Source: Augochlora pura (lineage: Eukaryota > Arthropoda > Insecta > Hymenoptera > Halictidae). Taken from it: DNA of 64,000 bases. The stretch lies in NCBI RefSeq assembly GCF_028453695.1, contig NC_135781.1, positions 10,601,640 through 10,665,639 of the forward strand. The letters are read 5' to 3'. The notes below the pieces were generated by a model. It ran no database searches, was not told the DNA's origin, and worked only from the letters and a program-made list of their open reading frames with translations. This document shows, in pieces, positions 14,405 through 26,941 of this stretch. The position numbers and the translations under genes are program-made. The stretch's first letter is position 1; every line of letters starts with the position of its first letter.

Positions 14405-14725
14405 TTCGGCGAATATCACACCCGGTATCGCGTGATTATTTCACGCAATTACGGATTCACGGTATGAAAAGCGAACGGAGCCCAGCAGCACTCTGAAAAA
14501 GGAGAAAATCAAAGAGCAGAGAAGCCGTGAAACGCGAACTGTCCGCCAGCGACACCCTTCTTACCGATCGCTCGGCACTCTCGTGTCCGCCACCCCACCA
14601 CCACACCCCTTCGAGGAAAGATACGATCGGCGTGTTCGAGCCTGAAAGTAAGGTTCCCCCAGCGAAAAATGGATCGCACTCAATACTGTGGCCCCGTTCG
14701 ATCGTAAATCCTCGTCTCCAGTTCT

Positions 14726-14815
14726 CCTCTTCTCTCTCGATCTTCTTCTCTGTCTCTCTTTCCTACTCTCTGCTCTCTCTCTGTATATCTATATCTCTCT
14801 CTCCCTCTTCCTCTG
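14726..14815. repeat. Imperfect CT-rich tract
   Basis: A pyrimidine-rich stretch with several short (CT)n runs and a GTATATCTATAT interruption. It gives low-complexity Ser/Leu frames only. Confidence 0.75.
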
Positions 14816-15935
14816 TTTCGTTCGCCTGCATCGAGTGGCACGAAACGAAACGTCCTCGAGATTAGCCGCCTATAAAATCACGGGGAAGTCGCGAACCGCT
14901 CCCGAGGTGTCCTTCGGGGAATTACGAGGGTCTTCACACCTCCGGTGATTAATCGCCGCGATTTAAACGGGCAGATGCGCGCGACGCGCCTGCCTCAGCC
15001 ACGATACCACCGAGAGATCGGGATCGAGATCGCTAAACAGTCCTATCGGATGCCGCCGGCAGAGTAATTTAAATTAATTCGCAACGATTACGACGCCACG
15101 GGGAAGGTGTTCGTCGCGGCTTTTTTGCACGCATTGTTCCCGTCCAATACGTAATTTTCACGCTTTCGACTTTGCACACCGAATTCGCGGAAATTTCTGC
15201 TTTTTGGGACAGTTCAATGTCTTAGGAACAATGTAGCAATGTGTCGTTATTCATTGTGTCACTCTTAAAGGAACGCGTTTTTCTTTTGATACTAGAATAA
15301 TCTTTCGTTCTAATACGTGTTATTGTGGGCATATTCATAGCCAATCTTTCTTGGTTTGAAACAGATTTTTGAAAATTTCATCTGAGTCACTGATTCTTAA
15401 CTGTTCAACATAAATTGCGCTTTGTTCTTGTTATTGTAAAAATGGGAGTTCATCCGTATATATAAATTAAATTAAATTATTGTAATGAATGGTGTATTAG
15501 ATAAATCTTTATAAGTAATGCAAATTAATTGCATTTGACGTTTTGTTCCAACTTAAAACCTTTGTTGTACAATTTTGTATTATGCTCATTATGTTAACCC
15601 ATTTGCATCGTTCGGGAAAATGAACGACAGTGACCTTATGATCCATTGTTTGATGTAGCAGTGACAGGTTGGATGCTTAGTTGTGGATGGATGTTACTTC
15701 TTTCTCTTAAATCGAAATCAAAGTCTATTCTTTTATTAACATCATTCCAGAATTTAATGTTATCGTGTTAGACTGTAAAACATTTGTGTAGGTTTCAGAA
15801 AGACATGGACTGATTTTTAAGATCGTCGAGTTACAATTTAAAGACGATCTCGTTACCTGGCAATTTAGAAGACGTCGAGTCCTCTGACCCTCGTGTCGAG
15901 TGGAAATATAATTGGTTGGTTTGTTATGATTGCAG

Positions 15936-16112
15936 GCGTGAGCTTGCAAAACTGCACCGCGGGCCCGTTCGCCAGCGGCAATGGCGGCGGAGCTGGCAGA
16001 CAATGGTTGTTGGAACTGACTCAAGAACTAGGAGCCCTAAGACACTACAACGACCTGGCGAATCACGCGCTGTCTTTGAACCAACAGGGCGTAGTCGTCA
16101 GCAAACTTCTGG
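15936..16112 (+). CDS. eyg: eyegone coding exon: N-terminal region and degenerate PAI end
   Basis: The acceptor is ttgcag at 15930-15935 and the donor is GGTGAG, with GT at 16113. The exon starts in phase 1, because its first two bases finish a Gly codon, and ends in phase 1. It reads SLQNCTAGPFASG, a Gly-rich spacer, then RQWLLELTQELGALRHYNDL and the motif NQQGVVVSKLLG. The last motif replaces the usual CVSKILG at the end of the PAI helix-turn-helix. No N-terminal beta-hairpin or GGxFVNGRPLP motif precedes it, matching the truncated PAI of the eyegone class. The frame stays open upstream to 15869 and has one ATG, at 15926. An unspliced start giving MIAG before VSLQN is therefore possible, although the good acceptor at 15935 argues for an upstream coding exon. 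Confidence 0.88.
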
Positions 16113-19100
16113 GTGAGTTTTCGAGACGATGAAGCAATGTTCACGGAAGTTCTGTTACTCTACGATAGATGTTAATCACATCGCAGCCTCTTAACCGCTG
16201 TTTGTTCGAACGAGTTCTAAAGTATCTCAATATTTTCATTTCGACAAAAGAATTTTCGCATTTCTCTGAGATTGAGTTCTCGAACATAATTTACATTTTA
16301 CGTCTGACTGCTAGATCCAGGATTTGATGTCCTTATAGCAAAAATGAGTGAGTGAAGTCTGAAGCGTTGAATATGCAGGAAAGATCCAACAATGATATCA
16401 TAATAATTTTCAATTTATTACATTGTTTCACTTGGTACGATCCAACTGTTGGCCCTTTAGTTTATTTCGAGCATACTTAATTTTATATTTATCGAATAGG
16501 ACATATAAAATTGTATTATTTTAAAGTAAACATAATAAAATATTAAACAAATTTAATACATCTTATTCGATCAATATAAAATTAATTATGTTCGGAAACG
16601 TAGCAAAGCTGCAATTTATCACCCTACAAAATCGGCTCCATTGTTCTACACACTTCATTTCGACAAAACTCAGCGCCTGTGAAAAGTGGAAGATAATTTT
16701 CTCGAATTCTGCACACGTTTTTGGTAGGAGAAAAGATAGACGAGCTTTTTGATCCGACAACGTTTCTGGTAGCAGAAAAGATAGACGAGCGACCACGTAT
16801 ACGTTTAACGATGCGTGACACGGATCCGCGAGAACCCTTCTTCCTCGATCAAATTCGAGAAAGCTTGAATCTGTCTTCGGGTATAATGATAGACATTCTC
16901 GAGCGAGCGAGTGGGTCGTGTAGTCAAATAGCGATCGTTTAACCAAGCGAAACCGTCGGCTCGCCGCGAAATCAGTTAGCTTAGACTGTGCTCCAAGCGC
17001 AGCGAAGCTAACTCGGGCTCGAAACCTGGCTCGAAATGGGAACGGCAAATAAGCGATACCCGGCACGAATCGAACGTAAAAGAGAGCCTCTCGCGGTTAT
17101 CGATCGCTATTATTTCCCCGGACATTCGGTAATTATTCGCTCGTAATTGCGGCGGCGCCATCTGAGCGAGCTACGGATACCGTTCGGATCGAATCGAACA
17201 GCAACGCGGAAGTTGGAAAATGAAAGTTCGTGCAAAGAGCTTGCAGTACAGCTTTAGCAAAGTGGCCGAATGAGTCATCCGTTCTGCAGCATATGCTTGG
17301 CTAGATTATAGCAAAGCGCCGTGAATGCGCAATTATCATTGAACAGATTATATAATTGCTGTGACAATAGAATGGCGACACAAATGATTTGTGCGGTTAA
17401 TTGATTAGAATGGAAAGGATCCAACGACTTATCTGCAGAATTACTAATAACTAAAAATAGCGATCAGATAGTGGAAATGTATGAAAGCTGATAACTTCGA
17501 TAACCGGTATGTAGGAGGAACGGATTGTAGAAAATTCGTATAGTTAAGTCACAAGAAAAGACAGTCGTGGATAGTATCGACGCGCAAACACAATCGCAAG
17601 GTCCCCTACCACGTAGCCGTTACAGAAGAGGAGGAGCCTCGCACTCAGGCTGATACATGCCCAATGGGCAATTCTACTGTGCAACGCTGATGCGCGGTAA
17701 TACTTCGATAGAGCTTCAAAGAGCCACCTTCGGTGAAGTACAACATCCGATACTTCACACCTACTCATATTTTACATGTTGAAATGCTCACAAAAAACCG
17801 GATGTAAAGTAATACTGAACTTCGATACACAATGTAGCATGAGAACGTGTTATACCGCTCTCTGAGGAAGTTCATTATGAAGTGAAACCTAGTAGAAACG
17901 CAGGCGAGGTGTTGAGTTGTCAAACGGATTAATTTAATCCCAGTCAAAGTAAAATTGGTATACGATTCACTTTACCTTCAAAAATTCTACGTTGGTTCCA
18001 GTTATTTAGTGGCATTTCGCAGAACTGCAGTTTGCACTTTGTTCTTGTGTAACATTGCAGAAATTACATACTTGTAATGCTTCGCTATTTTACCGCTATT
18101 AAACCAAATACATACGTGCAGAAATAATCGTGCTAGAAATAGCAAAAAGAGCTAAACCATTTCAATAATTTTCCCGTGAATTTTCCTGTACTCACAGTAA
18201 ACTTTAGTGCAGAAAATCCAGCAAAATAACGATATTAAATACACTTGTATGGATCTAGTACTTCAGTCACAAAAGTATACCTACACGATGTTTTTGCCTT
18301 CATCAACCAGGTCTTCAGAAAAGCTTAAACGTTCTGAATGATTTTTGGAATCAACTTGTTCACTAATTTCTTCGCTAAAAGATGTGTACAAATGCAACAA
18401 CAAGAACACTAATTAAAAGAAGTTCCGCAGACGCGACAGCCACGGAACGTTCAAGCGTCGAAGAACCGACTAATTGTCTCCGGTATGAAGAAGACGCGAC
18501 CGTTCCACGGTTCGCCTAAATCGTTCGCGGCTTAAGATCTTGGTGAAGAAGCGTCGATCGCCAGCGACACCGGTCGTAGATCTTCGAATAACGGCCGCCG
18601 ACCAGCGCAGCGCACTAAAACCCGTTTACGAGTCAATTTCGCGGCGATTTTCGGTTTTTTCCGTGGACCGGGCTCGAGCACGATGACGTTAATCGCAGCT
18701 CGTTGATGTCCGAGGTGACCGAAAGAACGCGGAGAGGAGATTGCTCGGTATCTACGGTGTTATCCGGGCGTTTCGCCGGTGAAATAAGAGGGAGCGCGTT
18801 CGGTATCGTCCGAAGATGTAACGACCGTCACGAAGAAATGGCGCTCTTTCGAGCTCGTTAGCCGCCACAGATTAACTCGTAACAGCTGTTTCTTTCGCCT
18901 GTAAAACCTCTCGACCATTCGACTGGCGCGTTCCCCGATAATTTGTCAATAATCGCTGCGATCCTTCCGTGTTCCTACCCGAGTTAGCGATCCTTTCGCC
19001 TTGGAATCAACGATCGAGTGTCATATTTGGCGCGCTTCCAGTCGGTCAACGATTCTCAACCATTTACTGGCAAATCTGAAAACTGCATTTAAATATTCTT

Positions 19101-22100
19101 GTTTACAAATCGAATCCGTATTCTCCAACATACGGTAGAATATTAGAGCCATACTCCATGCGACACCATGCCAGCAATCTTTAAGAACTCATAAAAGAAA
19201 ATGCTATAAATCTATATCGTTCACTAATTGAAAGCGTATGAACGCTCCTTCACCGAATGTCATTAACACTATCTTTACCGATATTTTGTATTGTGTAAGT
19301 GATTACATAGAGAACATAGTACAGTAAATAATTTGTATAAAAATGATTAAATACGCGCTCTATCCCGTCTGGCAAGAAATAGCATTGCATAGAAATTATG
19401 AAAAGAAATATAATGCGTTAAGTTTAACAAGGGGTCACGAAAACTTGAAGGTACTCCAAAATGTTGTTTGAAAAGAAGTCAAACCGGTGCGGTGGAAGGT
19501 AACAGATACTAATAGGAATTCTATCACCGACTAAACGAATCATTCTCATTAGAGGCAACGCGGCGGAACATACCCGTAATGAAACTGCTTTAGAGAAAAG
19601 TCAGTAAACCGTGATAATCAGGTAGCGATGTTGATCTCGCGCGTAAAGAAATGGCTCTGTCTCCGCTGATGGAGGAAAGAAGATTCCGCCCGGATCGAGA
19701 GGAATTTGTTCCGTGGGTATACCGAGCGGATCGTCTCAGCTTTGTTCTTCTTGGATCACGGGCGTAGCGGTTGACGAAGAGTCAATAAAACCGTGAGGTT
19801 CTCCAAGATGGTTACCGAGGGGGCCGGAGGCGTTCCGCTCCGAAGAGGGGACTTATGCTCGCGGATCTGGTAGGAAAGATTCCGGGCGGAATCGGCTCTC
19901 GGCGAGAGAGAAAAAGAAAGAGAGAGAGAGAGAGAGAGAGAGGATCGTGGATCGCGGCGGACCCGGGGGATTAATTGTTCGCCGCTGTTAAGTAATTGGT
20001 CGGTCGATTATGGTACATTATATTCACCTCGGGACGCCTAAGGAGTCCGTATCCGGTGGAGATGAAGACATTACCGGCGAGTCTCGAGAGCGAGCAAGCC
20101 GAACGGTATTTTTACGAGCGGCTCGTAAAGTTAACGAGGACCGAAGAAGTTGGAGCGCCGAGCGGAGACCGATCCGAGAAAGAGAGAAAACCGGCGCAAC
20201 GTTCCAACCCGTGCTCGGTGGCTCGCCTCCATTTTTTATTGCTCTCTGGCCACGATCTCTGCCGCGTTCCTCTTGCTATACCGGCGAAGAACCAGCTCCT
20301 GTCCGCGCAGACGCGACGCCACTGGACCACATTTTCCGTGGATTGTGGATCGTTCAGCACCTGCGCAAGGCTAAACTGAATTCGCCTACCTGACACGGAT
20401 ACCCGTCCGCGCCGCTGCGAATTTAATAACTTCATCTCGAGCGGAATACCGGGCCCGGTGACAAACGTTACCGCTCCGATTCAATTAACCTGTTCGCACG
20501 TTCGCAGACGCCGTAAAAATTCTGCGAGATCTGGCTAATTTATCGGATGAATCACCACCAGCTGCGGTTTATCGCTGCGATTACTAGACCGTGGAACTCG
20601 GTAGATTACGTTTTCGTTTTCTTGAAGGATACATTATAGAAAAAAAGCACCCAGAATTTTTGTGGAAAACAAAAGGTACTTATGGAGACATTAAAATTGA
20701 TTTTGTCACATCCAAAAAAGATCCTACCCGAGGCAATACTTACACGCCGACGTTTTTCCCAGTCTTCAAAACATTCAAAACGCCTTCTCGATTGTGGTAA
20801 TTTGAATTTGTGAGATAGGAAAACGTCACACGAGATCCTATCTAGTGTTATACGGTGTTTGACCGATAAGGTTGCTTGTCTGTTCAGTCAGAAATCCACG
20901 CGCAAGGTCAACGTGCACGAAAAATCACTATCGCGATGCAAAATCCAAGAATCGCCTTTGCATAAAGGTCACTTGACAAATATATAGATAATATAATATA
21001 GATAAAATATAATAGATTCGTAAGATTTGAATCAGTACACAGGTTAAGAGAATCTAGGATTATCCGTATACTCTTACTAACTTAATAAAATTATTAAACA
21101 GGGAACTAAATTTCTTTCTTGTTCCTGTTTGTTGCAATTTAAGAAGAAGGTTTCGATTGGATCACAATGGTTGATAGATCGCGATTAAACTCAATGTCAC
21201 AACTGAGCACAGCAATGACTACTTACATACAAAAGATTGTTTTAATACATGCATCGTGGGACTTTCGAATGAGAAATTCCGACTACTTTTTTTAGATAAT
21301 GTATATCCTTGAGTTTACAAAGATCTTCTTTCTGCGGTGAGATTATTTTCTTTGATTTCCTCGTGTGGTAGAAACTTTATTGTGCAATGTAATGTTAGGG
21401 GAATGTGTAGTTCGATACTGTGGGTGTTGTTTACAGTAAGATCTTGAGTATACAAGTGTTCCGATAATGAAATAGTTATTTCATTACAACGATGCATTGA
21501 TTCTTCACTGACTTATGATAAAGCGTGTTCAATGTGGACTGTATTAGATTGATCTACTTAAATTCGAAATATGTTATACTTCTTTAAGTAATAATTTCAA
21601 TAAATCGTAAATGATACTTTTATATTTTACAATTGTTTAACCATACTACCATAATAGCATAAACTCTACAGTCTAATCGATACTATTCTATGGTGTTGTA
21701 TAACTTTAATTTGAACAGCCTCCGCTGGTCTCGCGCGCACGAAATCTATATTATTGTAAAGCGTAAAACCAATATCAAAGTACCGTAAGCGAACACCTGT
21801 TCACAATGAGTCAATATGAAGCCTAATAATAGATCTACGAGGTGAATATTCAAAAAGTTGCCAAATGAGTTTGCGAATGATATTAACCATCATTAATTAC
21901 ATGGTTGTAAAGAAAGCAACTCGTCCATGAAACGGGACGCAGATGATCATTTGAACTACCTTCCCCTTTGAAGTCCAGGTCGTCACTTGAGACATCCACT
22001 GAAGTTTATCAATTTCCTGATAATATACGGACAGTGTACAATTCAAGAGGAATCCACGCCAGAATTCTCCCATAAAATCGTTCTTGGAACACGAGAACGA

Positions 22101-25100
22101 TCAACACGAAGATCGTCACGGTTTTATCGTCGGACAAGCAGCGACGCTTCCGTCGAAGACTTTCGCGACATCGAAAACGGACAAAGGAGGCGGCGGATCT
22201 CGAGATCGACTCGCATGAATAATATATATCTCTTTCTCCAGTGTTGTTGAAGAATGCAACGCGGAACGATGTCGTCTAATTTCACCAGCGGTATGCCGCC
22301 CGGACAATTAATTCGCCCGCTCTACTCCATCGGTCCGCTTATCCGCTTGTACCAAGATCGATCGCCGCGATGGAAATACCGGGACAACTCGAGCGGAGTG
22401 CGAGCGGAACGCGTGGCGGTTTCTCGACTTCGTTGGTAACGATTCGAACGGCGGCGGTAGCAACGGGTGTCGTTTCTCCCTCCGATTACTCTTGTTCGCC
22501 ATAATGAATTCGTAACGATAAATGTTTTCCGATGATGCGAGGTACCGTCGACTCATAACAGCCCGCTCTTGTTCGCCCGTATCATTTATTCAGCACCGGC
22601 AGTCGTCGAATAATAGTGTCCCACCGTCTAATAATTTGAAATCGTAATTGCTTCATTCGTACTTCGGCTGACGGATTTCGCGCTAGAGTCACTAGCTTTA
22701 ACGCTACATTTTTCTGCAGCCCCTTTGAGGACATCACTGCTTGAATTTGGTGCATGCTACCCCCGATCTGTTATTTTAGTTGGTCGCTCTTTTAACGTGG
22801 AATATAAGTTTATTGGCGTCGCATGGAAGAAGAATGATGACGCAGAAATGAATGTGTTCATTTCTTTTTAGTGTACAAAAACTGAAAGTTGGACATTGAT
22901 TTAAGGAACGGTTAAGTCATTCTCGTATTAAGGGCTAGAATCATAGTGATGTAAGTCATATTTTCGAAGATGTTGTCTTACATCTTAAAGCGTGATCTAT
23001 ACATACTAAAACGTTGAAAGACAAAAGGAATAACTTTAAATTGTTTTAACGATTTTGGTCAACGAACAACAATAACGCGGAAAATGTGACTACGCCACAA
23101 AGATCATATTGTCTAACCAGAATATTGGAGAATGTTCTAACACTTAGCCATGCTGTTTAATTTCATTTATGGCATTCACAGTCTAGAATTGCATAATTGA
23201 CAAAAAAGCAAAAGTGTTCGTCTATGCTTGTCTAATTATTGTTTATTTTCAATACACATTCAACTAATTTTCTTCGAGAGGTAGCAATGCCTTAAAGAAA
23301 CATTTCTTGACGAAGCGTCTCTTGTCCTTCACAAGTATTCTTGTCGTAACTCTGACTAACTTCCGTAACAAAATAGGCTGTGCTTAAACTCCAAGTTGAA
23401 TCTGCGTACACCGTACTTGCGGAGTATCGATACTCATAGACGATGTCTATCGCTGGCAAAGCCAATCAGGTTTCCGCATACTGCATCGGCTGCTAGCACA
23501 ATTGCCCGTCGTAGCATCGTTGTGCACCACGGATAACGTTTACCTGCACGCACCCCCATCCGCGTGACAGGACGACAGACGACTTGCTATCAAAAACGCG
23601 CTGCATGAAACTATTATTCATTACGGGCTTCAGCTTGTCGAACGTCTCGGCCAATAGAATCGCCGGGTCCAACAGCAACAACTTTTATCGAAGCCTCCTC
23701 TTTTTCTTACTTGCAAGTGTTTTCTGTTGGCGAGTAGATCGACGTGCACACGTGCACACGGAGCAAAATGCAGAAAAGCAAAGAGAGGCAGGCGGGGGGG
23801 AGATAAGAAGACGGACAGGCACTCGATAGAGGAGAGGAGAGATACGTCGGGTCGGGGCAAGGAATTTTTGCTCGAGGCATGGATACCTATTAGCCGGGTA
23901 CATCGTTTATACCCGGCACGCACTTCACCCGTGGGAGCGCACGCGATACCCTGCCGACTTTAGCCGTCATTATTGTTATTAATAATAGTACGTAACGACC
24001 GATAATTGCTCAAGTCTGCCTGCGCCTCTGGTTTCCATTACCTTGCCAACACCGAGTCCGTTTCGAGGACTCTCCCGCGATTCAAGCAGCTCCGACCGGA
24101 GCTGCAGTCGCCTCTGGGACACGCATTTCAACTGATGCGTCCTTTATCTCGTCTCTGACCTTCCTTCGAACCGAGTTCGCCATTGTTTCTTGCGAACCGC
24201 CTTGAACATTGTCTTTCCGATCGATACAATTACTGGAAATTAGATGCGCTTTCCGATTTTGTCCAATGCCAGTTCCACCTTTCAAACAATGGCTGACAAT
24301 TCATGTATATTCCAATAAGTAGACTGCGAATAAAATAAAGCAGCAGAACTTTTAAATGCCATCAATGTAAACACACGAAATCCTCACTCTGCTAGTAAGT
24401 TTCGTGGGAATCTGAAAGTTGTTTCTGCTCATCAACGTCATTAGTTTGTGAGTAATTTATTCTCAGTTTTCTCGCTTTACCTGAAGATAAATTGAGATAC
24501 GAGAAATATTCGGGTAAGTCTATAGTATCGATCCACGTAAGGATAATTCCAATAGCATATACCGATCAAGCAAAAACAATTGTAGAAATTGGCAAATTCA
24601 CTTTGTCGCATAGTATACTGTATTTCGTCGAATCTTTCGTGTTCGGCAAACGAAAGATGAATTGAAATCTCTAGGTGTTGGATTAAATACACGGATCTGC
24701 TTCCAAGGAGACAAATGTTTCAATGAATTCGAATCAACGAGGCCCAGGATTTTGCATAAAGTACCGCAGTCCGGTTATCATAGCCATCTATAAATGCGAG
24801 TCAGAAACATTAGCATTTTTCCATCGACTCGCATTTGCATTCGCGAATAGTGCAACGGTTTTTTCTATGACATCCTCGTCGGATTCTGACACGGAAATTA
24901 CATCTTCTCGCGGATCTTGTTATTCCGATTCAATGTAGCCACACCACCTGTCCTGCCGTCACTTTTTTCGCGCGCGCACAATCATTCGCGTTTGAAATTC
25001 ATCAAATTGACATCTTTTGTTTGCCATGATGTAACGCGGTTCAATTGCCCGTTCCCTCGAAGGGAACGGATCGAAACGAGCCAGACGTCATGGCGAGGGT

Positions 25101-26905
25101 CAAAGCGGTGCAATTTTTACGTATTATACTACTGCATCATGGCTGCGTTCGCCGGTCTTCGCACGGGCTTATTCACGTAACGCGTGCACGTCAGCGGCAG
25201 ATAATCGTCGGCATGTCATTTCATGAACCGTGTCCCAACGATTCTGTATTATGCAGGCGTACCACCCATGCTTCGCGACAGTTTTCCCAGGGGAGACTAT
25301 CCGCAGCTAACATTCGGGGTAAAGTAGTAAAATCAATGATAACTGGCGCGTGCACCGCCCGAATCAAATTTTCACGAACGGTTCAACGCATGTCACTTTG
25401 AAACCATTATGTTATCCTCGCAATGAGAAAATGAAGTTTGATTTTCCAGTTGAAATCAATTCAACTACACGGGGTTTTTTGAGATAGCTGTTACTAGTAT
25501 CCATTCTAAACGTTCACCATCAGATTCCGTTTAGGTCTATACCTGCTTTGAAAAGAAACTTTTGTTACGGAGAAATTTTATTTATTCATTACTAGCCACA
25601 GCATTTCATAGTTACGTATAACGCATTGCGTGGAACACGTTCTCTCGCAAGGGAGCAAAATAAAGTACTATGTCGTGGAAAAAGCAAATGATAGCCCCTT
25701 AGTTACTGCATGTAACGTCTCGTGAAAGTTGCAGGAGCATGTTGTCTTAACCAATGTAAGACTATTTAAGCATGTTATCTCTTAGCTTTTGTGTTGGTAG
25801 TTTGTCTTCATCTCAGGTAGCACAGAACGTCCCAAAGTTTGTCGTTTGTCGTTGATTTTCGGATTGAACGTTCTACGACTTAAACTGGACGTCTTCGAGA
25901 CGACCTGAAGACATCCCAGAGTGAAAGAAACCATTGTTGTATTAACCCCTTGCACTATCGCTTCTTTCATGCTACGACGATTAGCATTTATTCGTACTTA
26001 ATAATTTTCCTAATAGGACCAGACAATTTTTGTTTCCTGAATTGTCTTTATTTACCTTCGTTTCTATACTTTGATGACAGAAGAATTCAGTTTTACTTCG
26101 ATGTAGAAGGAATTAATAATATTCATATTTAGTAGAGCTTGCATAAAATCTTCAGCACGAGTCTGACTAATTGTTATAGTGCGAGGGGTTAATTCTAAAA
26201 AAACAAAATAATAAAAAATAAAACTAAAGATTAACATTAACAAACAGACCTCCTGCAAAGACTCCAGGTGTTCAAAAACAAACATGTGAGATAATTGTGA
26301 ACCGCGCGTCATTACCTACAGCACATCCTCTAATAAAATATCAAAACAAATTAAAAGATATGGATTAAAAGGTTACACTAATGATTACATGCAACGATAC
26401 ATAAACATCGCTAGAATATATGTATAAGATTATTTAAGTACATATGTTCGCTACTAACGTTAGCATTGATAAACATCTTTGCGTTGCATGTAGCGCATCC
26501 TCTTATAGAATATGAAACAAAATATTACATTGTACGGACGGATTAAATCCCACAAAAATACAAGAGTATATTCATAAGCAAACTGCGAATTTTATGCATT
26601 TGTGAGAAAAGTGAAATACAAAACTGTGAAAACGTTAGAAGAATTAACTCGCATAATTCACATTATGTTCAACTTACTCATGTTACTTAAAGAGGAAGAT
26701 AATTAAGAGGTAGATCATTTTGATTTTGCATAAAAATCTACAGTCTATTCGTAAGAGCTTTTAAATTAGTTCTTCTTGTTCTGGTGGACACTTGATCTGT
26801 GCTATCGAATACATTCGACAAAGTACGGAGGACAAGATAGGTGCCTTCGTATCGCTCGTATATTTTTTGTTCGATATTTGAATACATCGATGGAACAACA
26901 TCGGA

Positions 26906-26941
<36 letters not shown>

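Larger units (their letters stand above)
13756..15935 (+). other. Region between candidate first exon and first recognised eyegone exon
   Basis: It is GC-rich to about 15.2 kb, then AT-rich. Any missing N-terminal coding exon joined to 15936 must end in phase 1. I find no convincing one here. Confidence 0.6.

Noticed and set aside
14527..14648. Possible missing N-terminal exon ending in a phase-1 donor (GAAA|GTAAGG)
   Set aside because: Phase and donor fit, but there is no in-frame ATG after the stop at 14494 and no pyrimidine-rich acceptor upstream; sequence not recognisably eyegone.
20591..20800. Small + strand frame with ordinary composition
   Set aside because: Short, no recognisable domain, no convincing splice sites; lies within the eyegone intron.
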